Origin: Monomorium pharaonis
Taxonomy: Eukaryota > Arthropoda > Insecta > Hymenoptera > Formicidae
DNA: 64,000 nucleotides
Direction of reading: 5' to 3'
NCBI RefSeq assembly: GCF_013373865.1
Contig: NC_050472.1
Coordinates: forward strand, 6,691,276 to 6,755,275
Both the position numbers and the translations under genes were made by a program. The first letter of the stretch is position 1. Each line of letters opens with the position of its first letter. Positions 26,901 to 40,479 of this stretch are shown one piece after another. The notes beneath the pieces were generated by a model. That model was not told the origin of the DNA. It saw nothing but the letters and a program-made list of their open reading frames with translations, and ran no database searches.

Positions 26901-28500
26901 GGTTGCATGCAGAAGTTCCGCCGCCGATCGCCGATAACCGCTTATAGGAGTAGGTGACCTTAAAGGATGTCGATCTTTCAGTCGCAATAACTGTATCGAC
27001 GTTCACTGCAGCGTCGTCCAAAGGCGAGGCTGCGCTCGTTAACAGGTGTTGGACGCCTCCGCGTGTCGCCGCAGTTATCTTTCCAACTGCACATGCCGAA
27101 TGCAAATGTCTCTCTCGCCTTAAGAGAAAGAGAGAGACGCGCGCGCGGGCGCACACGCGGAGGGATGACATCGCGTTTTCCTTCCTTTCTAATTAACCAT
27201 TATTGCGCCAGCTGGTTTTCATCGGATATCGCTTCGCGATCGGCTGGACGCCACGAATTGTTTGTCCTGCCTTTAGGCGAGACGCGTGGCGTAACGCCGC
27301 TGTCTCATTATCGGATATCCTAATTGTTTCCTGTCGAGAGGATTACCTTAGCTGAATTTTTTCCCCCGGCAAGTTATTAATTTTAATGGGACGAACGGGG
27401 CACGCGCGATTTTTGTCGTTTAAAATGAATCCTAGGTTTCTCCAGGCTTGTATTTTGATTTATTGCTCTTTTTGCGCCGTGACTTCGACATCTCTTTTTC
27501 CGATCCGAGCAGAATCTGTCTAACGACGGCGACGACGATACGCGTCGATCCGCGATCGCCGGCCGCGCAAAGGTGCATCTCTCCTTCCCTGCGTTCGCGA
27601 GAGAGATCTTTATGGCGCTCGTAGTTATAGGTCCGAGCAAGACCTTGTACGGCGAGTATGTATTATCTGCGTCGAGTTTTGTGGCTGTTCTTTACGCGCG
27701 GTCTTACGGCAAGAACGCAAGAAGCCACTGGGAGACGACCACCTCCTTGAAAAAGGAGGAAATGCGCCGGGGGATGATGCACCAACAACGGTCGACGGTG
27801 GGCTCTCGTAATCGCGAGTACCGGCCGGCCGCTCGTTTTACGGCGCGATTTAATACCGCGCTCCGCCGGGCGCACGTCGATCCTGATTAATCGCGATACG
27901 TCAAAACGCCGTCAGCTGTTCGAGGACGTAAAAGACGCGCCGCGCGTCTCGTATTTTGCGTTTTCCCGACGTGCGTTATAAATGTTTGCTCAGCGCGAGC
28001 GCCTTGCACGAGAGAGCGGCCTAGGTGGAGGGAAGCTCCAACTGCGTAATAAATTGCGATATTCTCATTCTGACGCGAAACTCAATTTGCATTCGGTAGT
28101 ATTTTACTTCGGATTAAAGAGCGCGTGAAGAGAGTCCCACCGATAGCAGTTACCGTATTTGCCTGACGTATATCTCGCACTACCCTCGTGGTGGCAGTCA
28201 CTTTCTACGTACGTGTGTAAGCCTCCCCCGTTGGGGGGCATATTAAAATTGCATCGCGGCGCGTATTTTGCATAACGAAGAGCGCTCGGCGTGGTTTTGT
28301 TAGAAGCCCGATATACCATTACGGCCGCGGGGCCAGGCGTGTTGCAAAGATAAACGGCTTAATAGATTTTTTCCGCTCTCGGCCCTGAACTTGGCACTCG
28401 GCCGTGTACTCCCACAAAAGATGCACACATATACTTAGCATCCGCATTTACATACGCAGAGATAAACACGTGTGCATCGGCGCACACAAGTTAGGTAGCC
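22500..28500. other. Long GC/CpG-rich gene-free tract
   Basis: About 6 kb with markedly higher GC than its flanks and very frequent CG dinucleotides. ORFs of 60-110 codons occur on both strands throughout, as expected where stops are scarce. None has a splice frame, a recognisable motif or a partner exon. Homeodomain-like TAAT/ATTA cores are frequent (for example TTAATTAATGCTGAATTAAT near 25110). There is a (GA)n run at 23857-23912. It looks like regulatory or long-intron DNA of a gene outside the window, but that is inference. Confidence 0.45.
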
Positions 28501-28879
28501 ACGGATGAGAGAAAGAGAGAGAGAGAGAGAATGCTGAGCGGAGTTGTTCCAACTGGAGCTGAGTACGTTCCTTACGTCTACAATACCAACACTAATCACA
28601 GAAATTAAGGGATATTTAAAAAATTCCAAATTTTTAGGTTTTCAATTAAGATTTTTAAAAGGCTATAACTTGGAGAAAAATGGTCGTAGAGAAAAATAAA
28701 AAACAAATTAAAGTTAAAAATTGATTATTTTGTTAAAAAAAATCGATTCTTAAAAAATCGATTCAGAATCAAATATCCCTAGACTGCACACCAACCGAAT
28801 TCGTTATAAGATAACGGATTATGCGTGGAGACAGTTGTGAGAAATACGAACAAGATTGTAAATAAATATAAAGAATTCA
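28501..28879. other. Short intergenic stretch
   Basis: (GA)n at about 28508-28531, then AT-rich sequence including a run of AAAATCGATT repeats near 28740-28770. No gene seen. Confidence 0.35.
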
Positions 28880-29300
28880 GTGGCAGAGATTATAGTAGAT
28901 ATAAATCAGTAGATAATATGCGGATGAATTTGTTAAGCTAGTGGAGAATAATCTAGGAAAAGGACAAGATTTAGATATGAATGTAAGAGCAAGGAAATTA
29001 ATTAATAGTATAGTAGATGCGCGAGATATCTCGGCACTTAAGGGGATGCTGGACTGCTTCTCAAACTTGATCGGGGTCAATAATGTAGAGTCATTCATGC
29101 ACATCATTAATGAGATTTCGTATATATTTCTATTATAGATTTGGAAATTCTTTTCCAGAATTAAAGTACAAATATGTTGCAATGTTGCAGCAATGTTGCT
29201 GCAAACTTCAGTGCTATATAGGTAAACACCGATGTAAAGATAACGAGCGGACTTACTTGTATATCATACAGCGACGAACGTATGTCGCTTGACATTACGT
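28880..29300 (+). pseudogene. Fragment of a repeated gene-like family
   Basis: One frame is open from about 28923 to 29138 and reads through LGKGQDLDMNVRARKLINS and ISALKGMLDCFSNLIGV, which looks like real helical protein. It is followed by an AG acceptor-like site at 29141 and another short open segment (RFGNSFPELKYKYVAML). The segment around 29038-29170 shares its landmarks (ATGCTG.A.T.CTTTCAAACTTGAT, CCAGAATTAAAGTA) with 51745-51870 inside the right-arm insertion and with the repeat at 19170. No start codon or 5' exon is seen and the family is not recognised. Probably a transposon-borne gene fragment. Confidence 0.35.
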
Positions 29301-29540
29301 CTTTGTTTTATTAAATAACGAATTAGTGTAACACAGTTAAAAGAATATATATCGTATTAAAATCACTATCGGCTTTATCTCTCACGGAACCTGATTCTGA
29401 GGAATTACAGCATCAATCACCAATACTGGGTTTTGAAACCCACGGGGCACAACAGTCTGATAGACATAACTGGTTTGCATAAAGAATTTTATGTATAGTT
29501 TTAATTTTTCTTAAAAAAATATAATTTTATTTATTATTTA

Positions 29541-29700
29541 TTATATAATGAATTGTGGATCGCCTATCGGTCTGCATGGGGTCTTAACGATGAATATAAT
29601 TTTTCTGTTAAATTAAATTTTTTAGCTTTATTTTAAACTGCGCGCTAAAAGGTTTCTGCTTTGTAACTGCAGTAAGGCGATCCACAATTCAATGATATGT
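29541..29700. repeat. Half-size foldback near the left arm's outer end
   Basis: AATTGTGGATCGCC and GGCGATCCACAATT bound about 150 bp. The right arm has the full version of roughly 350 bp (58676-59035), in which the sequence appears in both orientations around an inner hairpin. The left copy therefore lost most of one half. Confidence 0.55.
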
Positions 29701-30882
29701 TTAAACATACTTTGGTTGATATAATTAATGTACTAATAATGTTTATTTATTATAATATTTTGATATAATATTATTTTTAAGAATTAAAATTTTTAACCGT
29801 TGTTTTATTAAAACTATTACATTGTGCTTTTTAGATGACTGTAATGTAAAATATTATAATAAAAATATTACATTTACAAAAATTTAAATATTTAATTTTT
29901 TAAAAAAGATTAAATTATATAAGCAAGATTATTATTATTTTACACATAAGTCAAAAAGATTGAATGCAACGGATGGAAAGGAGAAAGAGCCAGAATGATA
30001 AGACTGCAGTATGGATGTGCAGTCGGAGACATCGCGTACGGACGAGAAACAGAGATAATGCAAAAAGATTTGTAAGACTGAAAAAGCCGTTATAAAAATT
30101 TATAAATAATTTTGTAATTAGTTTCCTTTATTATTCTCTTGGTGACAAAATGATGTGATCTTTTCTCTCACTCAGTTGTTCCCAATTTTATTGCTTGTTT
30201 TATTAATACATTTTATTTTTTTATATTTTATAATTAATCAGCTTTATAATCAATATATTATATTCATTATTAAACGATTTATACTCGACGTCTTTTTGTG
30301 CGTTCATTTGTGTTGTGGCGGTGGTTATAGAGGTAAGGCTAGAAATAAGATTGTAAGAATAATAATAAGAAACTAACGTGCAAAAGTTTATTTCAATCCA
30401 TGATGTAATAACTGAGAACTAAGGTAACAAAGATTAGAAAAGTGAAACGCATACTCCCTCTCTTTTTGCCAACCTTCGATTGGCAGCAGTCGGGAGTAAA
30501 AATGCTTTTCATATGTGTCTTCTCATCTTACTTCTGACCCATATTATTTTTTTATAATGATTTTTTATTGATAAATCAAGTATTATTGTACAACATTATG
30601 CGGTCTGTTTTTTATCGTTAGTACCTGTTTGACTATGACACATCAAGCTTGTAAAAAAAATGCCAATGTAATTTTATATTTATTTAAATACCTTATATTT
30701 TTTATTTATTACGTATATATTTTTATATGTATGTGTATTTTGACAGTTGCCGCGTGATATCATGCCCCCGCACTTACAAGTACCTCCCTTGCAACCCGTT
30801 CCCCATTCGAAGTTCCACAGTTAGAACTTCTCCTTATTTCTAATGTTTTAAGAGCAGTTTAAAAAATAGTTTTTGGAGTAAT

Positions 30883-33800
30883 TTAAAGAGCAGTTTTACG
30901 AGTAATTTTGGAAGTAGGTTTACGAGAAGTTGTAGGAGTAATTTTATGAACAGTTTTAGCAGTAGTTACATTGCTAGTTTTACGAATCGTTCCAGTAGCC
31001 GTTTTAAGAGCAGTTTTAGGAGAAGTTGTAGAAGCAGGTTTAGATGTAGTTGGAGACGTAGTTTTACGAGCAGTTTTAGAAACAGTTTTAAGAGGAGTTT
31101 TGGAAGCAGGTTTAGATGTAGTTGCAGAGGCAGTTTTAGGAGCAGCTTGAGCTCTTTTTGATTCTTTTTGTTTTTCACCTGTGTCACTTGAACCTTTTTT
31201 TGTTTTAGGTTTCAATATTGGGAACATACTTAGTACAAAAGGCTCTGCACTATTTTCCTTATCTCTACCCATATGATGTCCTAAACATATATGGACCATT
31301 GTGATTTCTATTTCATTGCGTAGTCTTTTTCCATTATGCCATAAGCTTCCTTTAGGAAATGGGATACCTCTTTCAGATAATTTTGAAGCTGGTACATCGA
31401 TTTCTGAATAGAATCTTTTGTTAAGAAGAACTAGTGCCACTTGACCATCTGCTGATAGCAATGCTCTATGAAGGACATAGTTTTGATGTTTTTCTGTTTG
31501 AAAAGCAGTTTTTTCTTCACATATATTTTTCCTAGTATAAGCTTTAACACCATCGACACCATTGCTTCTTTCTACGACATGCCTGCTTCTAGCATGGCCT
31601 TTTCTAAAATCTAAGATTTGCCGCTTCTTAGGATCATCTACGCAGTGTTTGCCCTCTGAATTTTCCAGAATCTGTCTAGCGTTATCAATCGTGTTGGATG
31701 ATGGGTATCTTTTTGAGTATCCATCTTCTGTGAGAATGTCTTTAAGTTTTTGAAATGTAGATGAAAGGACAGTTTTTTGACGAGTTAGACTGTGTATATA
31801 ATTACGATAATGAAGATATTCTTCTGAACATTTTATTGGTTTGCTCAATTTAAAATATGGGTAAATAAAAACTATATGAGGTTCTGCATTTTCTTCTTTT
31901 CGTTTATTTATATGATGTCTTAATTTTAATAAGACACTATCGATTTCTACTGAATTACGTACTACGTTTCCCGCATGCCAATAGCTTCCTTTAGGAAATG
32001 GGACATTTTGTTCTTTTAATTCTGAAACAGGTATTTCTGCATCTGTTGTAATGAAATTGTCAAGTTCATGTAGTGCTTTTTGACCCGATTTTGATAGCAA
32101 TGCCCTATGAAGGGCATAGTCTTGGTCTTCTTTTTTCAGAAAAGCATATGTTGGCACACATTTATTTATCCTAGTATAAGTTGCGACACCTCCATTTCTT
32201 CCTCCTACAACATGCTTCTCTCTAGAATGACCTATTAGATCAATTGGATCTTCCTCACCATCACCTTTGCCTTCGCCTTCTATGTTCTCTGAATCTTCCA
32301 GAAGCTGTGTAGCGTCTTCTTCCTGACTGTGTGCTGGGTATCTTCTTGAGTACCCTTCTTCTTCGCGACTTTTTCTCGATCTTTTAGGTCCGTGTCCATT
32401 TACACCGCCAATCATAAGGAATATTCCTGCATTACCCATCGGAATTTTGTCTAACCATTTGGCCAAATTGTGAAAATTGTCCTTTAGTTTTAACACAGTC
32501 CACTTACGAAGTTTTAATGGATCTTGCCCGATTTGAGAACCGATCACCGAAAAAAGGCAGCTGTTTAAATCAACAGTGACGTTTTCGGGATCTTTGCTAC
32601 CTCTTAGGGTCCAGTGACCTAGAAAAGGATTTAGAAAAGTTGAGATAGAAATTAAAATCTATTCAAGACTTTTATGTGTAAAATGTCGACTTAAAAATAT
32701 TTAATGAAGAGTAATGTCCTTATTCTCAACTATGCTTTCTTTACCGATTACTTTGACGTGAGACGTTATTTACGAGGCTGCCGATTCATCAACACGTTTA
32801 TTAGAAGAGTGAAAAAATTCCGTAATTTGTGCAGTACAAAAAGATCGTAACGTGCAATGTAAGTATGATAATTACATATATATTTTTCGCATTTCTTGCT
32901 GCACGTCACTATCCACGCGTATTCTTAAAAGTGGTATTCTTAAGAATTCTCAAAAATTAACACCAAAATTTGCGCTAAATTCAAACATAATATGACAAAC
33001 AAAACATACGCTTACATAAAGAAACATACACAAAAAAACATATACATACACGGTTTAGGGCAAGTTACCGATTGGTTCGCTATTAATTTGAACGAGTGCG
33101 CATCCACGATTCCACGGGAATGTTTCACATTGGCCGCGTTCAACAGATACAACTGTTGAGTGAGCGCTCAGTGATTCTTTAATGTGATTGGTTAATACCT
33201 TTAGATCTAACCAATCATATTAAAGAATCACTGAGCGCTCACTCAACAGTTGTGTCTGCTGAACGCGGCCATTATATCTTTACATCATGCGTAGTTTTAC
33301 GTGTACAAAAAATGGATGTGATGGCGCTGCGAATTAGCACGATTTTCTTAATCATCGCCAGTGTAATTGCTCTCATTTTTCTCCCTGTTTGCAACATTGC
33401 TACAACGTAATTACTAATATTCTGTGCTGTATGGGACTTAATTGGTGACTAATTTTGGATAATAAATTAGTATAAATTTTGTCTTTTTCCAAATTAACCA
33501 AACATTTTTTAACAGCTTAAAAATATGTTTATGAATATTTAGAAATTTTCTATATCACTACAATGTTTATGAATATTTAAAGATTTTCTAAATCACTATA
33601 AATAAATTAACATTTAGAGATTTTTTAATTACTATAAATAAATAAAAGATAAGACGAGTTACTCAAGTTTGTACAGATAAAGTGTCATTTTTTACATAAT
33701 CATTAATGTGAAAAAAGACTTGTGGTAAATGTTTGTCTTGAGATGGAAGATAAATTATTTTTTCGATTTTATTTTAATTGGATTAAAACAACTGTTTGAA

Positions 33801-34155
33801 ATTAAAATCTTTTTTAATTCAATCATAAAATTTTATAAATCAGAACAACTTTATCAATTTCTTTTTGTAGTTATCTAATTAATAACTTACCAATTTGTTC
33901 AGAATTGTTTGCGTGATATTCAATATCTATAGATGGTCCCAATTTTTTTCTTCCGATGATCTTATTTAAATTACCATTAGCATTCCATATATTAATGCGT
34001 CTTTTAAGTATGTTACTCAGAATAGCAATGTGTATTAAACTAGCTGGTCCATAGTTTTCCAAATCTTGTATAATGTTGTTTACATATTTAATTTTGTACA
34101 TTTTGTCCTTATTTTTATAATTACGATAGTCATTGATTAATTGAATTATATGCAT
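30883..34155 (-). CDS. OTU-like, tandem-repeat protein, left-arm copy (2 exons seen)
   Basis: Exons on the minus strand are 33891-34155 (donor GTAAGT) and 30883-32618 (acceptor TTTTCTAG), joined in frame at a glycine. Exon A has an OTU-second-half look (YGPASLIHIAILSNILKRR, then IDIEYH). Exon B begins GHWTLRGSKDP and then DLNSCLFSVIGSQIG, which resembles an OTU cysteine box. It continues with two repeats of about 125 residues (H.R..HVV.R.NG....YTR, YALHRALLS, PFPKGS.WH.G, then LRHH/LGHH and a hydrophobic strand) and a tail of about 100 residues rich in Thr, Lys, Ser and Pro. No stop or frameshift. The 5' end is incomplete: further exons are likely upstream (for example the segment ending ...FVQASDQ before a GT near 34840). 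The deubiquitinase-like assignment is inference from motif spacing only; function unknown. Confidence 0.68.
33132..33270. repeat. GGCCGCG palindromic MITE, left-arm copy
   Basis: Near-perfect 139-bp palindrome (GGCCGCGTTCAACAGATACA ... TGAACGCGGCC) flanked by ATT on both sides, compatible with a 3-bp target duplication. It lies in the intron of the OTU-like gene. It is present at the mirrored site 51075-51213 in the other arm, so it predates the inverted duplication. Confidence 0.8.
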
Positions 34156-34733
34156 CTTTCTATTGCGTTTTCTTAACTTTATTAGTTATTTTTAATTATT
34201 TAATATTAAAATTTAAAAAATTATGTGTCCATTGTTAAATTAATTTTTTTTAAATTTTAATGTTTATTTCGTTTTTGTTAAGTATCAGCTTCTATATATC
34301 TAAAATAGATTAATACAAAATTTATTTTATAAACATTTAAAATTTTTTTCTAAAATCTTGAAAAAATCCAAAATCTTGAGAGGAATGTAGGAATGTAGAT
34401 AAAATACATAGATATTAAAAAATTAAATAAATAATGCTATTCTTAAAAAAAATAAAACATTGTAAAAAGAAATAGATTTTAGGAGAAAATTATCAGAGTT
34501 AAAAAGAATTGTGTTATCAAAGAAGTCAATTATTTTTATATAAATCTGTGATTAAAAAATTATAGATTAGTAGTGAAGAACAACTATTTCATATAATATT
34601 GATAAGACTTACAAGTTTGTATCATTGATTTTGCTGCAATGGATTCATCCGTGGTTTATGTTGTTAAAATTTGTTGCTAATAGTCTAAAATTTAAAATAA
34701 TTTGTTTTTAATGATCAGTAATTTGAGAATAAA

Positions 34734-34770
<37 letters not shown>

Positions 34771-35454
34771 CGGACAGACATGCAAAATTTTAATTACGTT
34801 ATAAAAATATAAAAAATCAAGGTGATGTAAAAATACCTGATCGCTAGCTTGTACAAAATCCATTACATTATCTTGTAATTTCGATAAAGATTTATGTTAG
34901 TAGTAATATCCATTTTTAAATGGAAATAGATTTTTATTTTAAATTTTGGTTATTTAGATGACATAATGAGATATCTACAACAAATTTTGTTGCTTTATAA
35001 TTGTTTTTTCTGACATTTGCTACAAATATGATTTTTTGTTGCTCATTTTATAATCGATTTTTTTTTTAAAGTCGATGTATTTAATATCAAATTTTTTAAA
35101 AGTTGAATTCCAAGTTTGTTCTTACCGTTAGAATTTTATAATAAAATTAAAATTAATTAATAATTGAATATTAATTAAAAGTAATACTTTGATAGGCATG
35201 TAGATGCTAGTGTACATCGATTATTTGATAAAAATGTGTAAAATTAGGCCTTGTTTTGTCTTCTTTTGCTCTTTGCCTCAACTGAGAAAAAAGTAAATTA
35301 ATTAATGATTCAACAAATTATCTTATTGCGGACTGCCAACAAGAGATGTACTTAATATAATATTTGCAACTATTAATGCAAGTACAACAGTCTTGATTGG
35401 ATCATAATATTTTTGATATTGCAGCAGCATAAATTATTGTATTAAGGATCTTGT
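34156..35454. other. 5' intronic or intergenic part of left arm
   Basis: AT-rich, with (GA)n at 34733-34770. It contains, on the minus strand, a possible 22-nt micro-exon (between CCATTGCAG and GTAAGTC near 34611-34632) and a possible exon ending at about 34838 before GTATTT. Both are conserved in the right arm, but they are not proven. Confidence 0.35.
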
Positions 35455-36270
<816 letters not shown>

Positions 36271-36714
36271 ATTTTGTTTGGATATCACGCATTTTTGCGA
36301 AACATCAGGAAGAATTTTTTGTGATTAAAATTCAAAAAGACATTTTTTGTAACAATATTTGATTGTTAATAATTAAAATGCCTTTATTCTTTTTCATTAC
36401 TTTCTGACAAATGCTTATGTGTACTCGTAATAATAATGATAATAAGAAAAAATAACGGTTTTTTACTTCAAGTTGCTAATGATAAATAATCCAAAAATGA
36501 TTTAATCTTCGCAAATTTAACCCAACTAAAAATTTTATTTTAAATTAAATTGTCAAGTACAAGGTTTTGGCCACATATCGGGTCCTTTTCAAGTACAAAG
36601 CTAATGTAGTTGACAAAGAAACTATAAGATTGAATTAATTTGTTGCACATATTTATTTCAAAAATGTTTTATACGCATACACGCGCGTGCACAATTGGGT
36701 AGCCATATTATTAT

Positions 36715-36801
<87 letters not shown>

Positions 36802-37764
36802 TAATTAAAAAATTATTTTTATTCCATCTCTAAAAACGTGAAAAATATGTTTCTTAAACTATGGTTTTAAAAACGTTTCTGTTGAGACGTTTCTTATTAA
36901 TGTTTGACTGTTAAAAAACATTGGATACATTTAGAAAACGTTTATAAAAACGTGAAAAATACGTTTCTTAAACTATAATTTTAAAAACGTTTTTATTGAG
37001 ACGTTTCTTATTAGTGCTTAACGGTTAAAAAATATTGGATACGTTTAGAAAACGTTTATAAAACGAACATGTGCTACCTGGGATAATATTAAAAATATAT
37101 AAAAAATATTTTTTCTTTAATTTTTGTTTAGAAAATAACATTAAAGAGTGAAGATAGACTCGGTCGTGTTACATACGTCGTATAATTCGGCTTTAAACTT
37201 TTTCTTGTTATCCTCTTTACCTAATTTTTACTCGATCATACTGTAATTTAACAATTACTTTTACCGTTAAATAATTTATTAAATAGAATTTTGAATTTGA
37301 ACTTTGTTACCTTTTAAATTTCTACGCTGTTTTTCGTGTACTTTTGCTACAGAGTTAATTTGAGTTAATTTTAAAAATTTATAAACTTTTAGAAAATGTT
37401 TTTATTATAACATTTATGTTATTTTTTAATCTTTTTTTTTAAATAAAAGATGTAATATAATTTGTAATGAAAGAGGTGTAAAGAAAGAGGATTATTATAA
37501 GAATTAATAATTTTATTTTACATTTTAATAAATGTTTAAAAGTAGGAATGTTACATGCTATGAAGAATACGTTATAATATTTAAAAACTTTTTAGATAAT
37601 TCTTTTATATTATTATGTTTTATTTGTATACATTGTAAAAATAAATAAAATTTTTGGCTTAAAATATGGTATATTCCTAATTAATGTAAATCCACTATTG
37701 ATAAAAACTATACTAAATAATCAACAATACTGATAATTTACGAGAAGTAATTTGCAATTATTAG
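36271..37764. other. Centre, part 1: microsatellites and a duplicated block
   Basis: (CT)n then (AT)n at 36719-36796. A 122-bp unit containing several AAAACGTTT/AGACGTTTC motifs is present twice in tandem at about 36831-37070. It ends in ACATGTGCTACCTGGG, the same terminus type as the CCAGATAGCACA end at 44941. From 37090 to 37760 the DNA is AT-rich with no gene. Confidence 0.5.
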
Positions 37765-38975
37765 TCACTGTTTATTTCTACCAGCTGCCAGATCTGGATC
37801 AATTCTACGGACGTTTCTTTCGTTTTCAATACGATTTTCGTTATTATACATCCTAAAATCTACATCTTCATTATCATCATTTAGATCCAGTGGCACATTT
37901 TGGACAATGCACATCAGCACATTATGTAAAACAGCACATGTATATATAATCTTAGATGCTATTGGTGGAGAGTAATGGAGTACTCTATGCTTCAATAGAC
38001 ATCTAAGCCGCATTTTCAGAACTCCATTGCATTGTTCTATTAATGCACGACATCTCATTTGTTTGGTATTATGTTCAGCTTCTGGACTACCTTCAATAGC
38101 ACTTATTATAGGAGTCATTATCCAAGGCCTGAGAGAATACCCTGAATCACCTGCAATCCAAAACATTTTAATGTAAAAATTTATGATATTATTTGTTTTT
38201 GTGCGCTTTAATTTAATTAATGATTTTGTAAATTTATTTTTAACTTTTTTGTATTTTTGATTTATTGTATTAGAATTTTATATTAATAATTTTCTAAAAA
38301 TTTCCTTAATATATGGAGGAGTAAAAGCCTCAATGGTTTAAGTTAAATTTTTTTAAATATTAACTCGTGATGCAACCTATACAATATATAAATTGCATCT
38401 ATGCACACAATTTAATATTTTAAACAATTGACTCACACCACTTAGGCTTTTACTCCTCCATATATACAATATGTAATGTACAGAACATATATATTATTTT
38501 CTGCAAGTTTCAACATTAAACCATGCATTACATTACTCGTCATTTGTTTCTCCCAACATCTTACCTACTAAATGGAAAATTTTGTGTGGATAGTGCCTGT
38601 AGAGATGAACCATAGCGTTTTTTGCATTTAAGTTATTCCATATAGATGTATCGTGAGTGCTTCCAGGATAACAAGCATTGATGTGCATAATTCTTAAACG
38701 CCAGTCACATATCTGTAATAAATACATATATAATATAAAAATGTAATGTGCACATGTTTAATGTACCAAATTTAATATAAAACTATTATTACCAATTGAG
38801 TATTTATTGAATGGTACCCTTTTCTATTTATATAAATTTATATAAATATGTTCTGGATGAATGTTATTATTCGCCGTTAGTGGAAAGAAACAATCCACTG
38901 TTTTATAATTTCTTCTCTCATTACATTAATAATTTCGTGGATGCAGGGAGACTGTTGGCTAACTAACACCAATAT
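37765..38975 (-). pseudogene. PIF/Harbinger transposase (HARBI1-like), degraded
   Basis: Exons 38565-38712 and 37765-38150 on the minus strand join exactly across V-GDSGY with GTAAGA and TTGCAG splice sites. The first carries the domain part with PGSTHDTSIW. The second has GDSGYSLRPW (second catalytic Asp) and ALIEQCNGVLKMRLRCLL (catalytic Glu), ending ...LHYSP and CAVLHNVL as in HARBI1 nucleases. The upstream part, at about 38870-38975, is recognisable (PTVS, then HEIINVMREEIIKQW), but it has a stop and a frameshift, and the segment with the first catalytic Asp is absent. The enzyme cannot be active. It belongs to the class that makes 3-bp TWA target duplications, as seen for the MITE at 48745. 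Confidence 0.82.
38314..38460. repeat. MITE in the Harbinger intron (TGGAGGAGTAAAAGCCT)
   Basis: 147 bp with 17-bp terminal repeats TGGAGGAGTAAAAGCCT / AGGCTTTTACTCCTCCA, flanked by TA on both sides. TA duplication fits a mariner-type or similar element. It sits wholly inside the transposase intron 38151-38564, so it did not itself break the coding sequence. Confidence 0.75.
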
Positions 38976-39981
38976 GAATATTTATTAAACGTTTTTTGTA
39001 CTTTTTTGCAGTAGCGAAACACAAAAACAGTAGAAAAACAATAATCTATATAAATAATAGTATAAAAATAATAAGACACAATTAATGTACTGAATTTTCA
39101 ATACTTCTATTTTTAATTTACAAAATATTATGCTTACCTAATACGTAATGGTACGCGGAGGCTTTTACTATTGCTTTTCACCATAACTTTTCTCGATACA
39201 TATTTTGAAATAATATTTTTTGAGTTAACTTCACTGCGCTTCGATGAAATCATTCATATAATTATGTCGAAGCGCGGAATATAAATTTTTGTTTAATCTT
39301 GAAAAATTAAACGTAATACGCGTTAAATTCGCTACACGTTAGATGTTCATTATTCATCATTTTAAAACGCGAATCCGTTTATGATTTAGTCCGACGATAT
39401 GACAAATTAACATTTTTATTTGTAATTTTGACCTTTGTTTGTAGAAATACTTTGTAAAATTTTGATTTGTAATAAAAATAAGAAAATATGTATATAAAAC
39501 CATAAGCATATAGTCATTCACGTATGTATTCCTAGAAAGTAAGTTATGTAATAGCATTAATGTAACAAATAAACATTTGAATTAATAATGTTAACTCCCA
39601 TTATTTTTCTTTCACCCCTTTTCATAATGTATAGGTATGATTAGTCTTACTGTACGTGTCATAAAAGAAAAAAAAAATTATTTGGACAAGACATGATTGT
39701 TCCTGTTTTACTTTAGCCGTCTCTACGCGATAAGAAAAAATATCCAAATCTTACATATTTTTACTAATTGATTTTATTCAAAGGGATACTGACTTGTCCG
39801 TTTTTATTTTATCTTATTTCCTGTAACAAACTGCCCAGCGTTAAGATTTGTAGATTAGTTTCAGCTTAGTCTTTTTTACACGATTGGAAAAATATCAAAA
39901 GACTTCTAAACGATATATTTTTGCGCTCGTGCGAACCACATGACTACGTGGGGTTGTCATTTGATTCACCGGGGTTGACGC
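38976..39981. other. Centre, part 2: AT-rich spacer
   Basis: No coding signal. AT-rich up to about 39700, then composition shifts toward the GC-rich Polinton block. Confidence 0.35.
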
Positions 39982-40224
39982 ATGGACCAGCAGGATTATC
40001 GTTTTGTCCGGCACGCAACTTCCGAGGATACTTGGGGGCTCGTGAGTTCGGTGGCACAGAGTGCCGGGGGAATCGATAATGCGCAACATTTTAGGGTTCG
40101 CGTTTTTAACGTTAAGTCACCGGTAGGATGCGGAGGTATAGCACATCCTCTGACGCGAAAGGATGTTAAAAAACGCTCGATTTTACAACTCGGAAATAGT
40201 GATAATTTATGCCTACGCGCGTAA
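39982..40224 (+). CDS. Unrecognised 80-aa ORF upstream of the packaging ATPase
   Basis: Opens at an ATG (MDQQDYRFVRHATSEDTWG...) and lies just before the virus-like block, on the same strand and in the same GC-rich composition. I do not recognise it. It may be a remnant of another Polinton protein or a chance frame. Between it and the ATPase (40225-40510) is very GC-rich, CpG-dense sequence without a coding signal. Confidence 0.22.
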   Translation: MDQQDYRFVRHATSEDTWGLVSSVAQSAGGIDNAQHFRVRVFNVKSPVGCGGIAHPLTRKDVKKRSILQLGNSDNLCLRA

Positions 40225-40479
40225 AAGCTAACACTTCCGCGCGGATAAGCTTACGTACGCGCGGGCGGCGCGCGGCGCACCCGCGGCCTGAATCAGCTCG
40301 CCGACCGCGGGTGCCTTCGTCTCGGCTAGTATACGCGGGGGTACGCTGACGCGAGCGCGCCACCGCCGCCGCCGCTCTCGTGCTGACGAGCTTATCTCGC
40401 ACTCGTTACATTTAATTTACGCATTTCTGCGGAGGGAATTATTAACGTTACTTGACATATTTGTTTTTAAAGTCACGCG

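Noticed and set aside
22500..28500. Many 60-110 codon ORFs on both strands
   Set aside because: GC-rich sequence without stops by chance; no motifs, splice sites or consistent frames.
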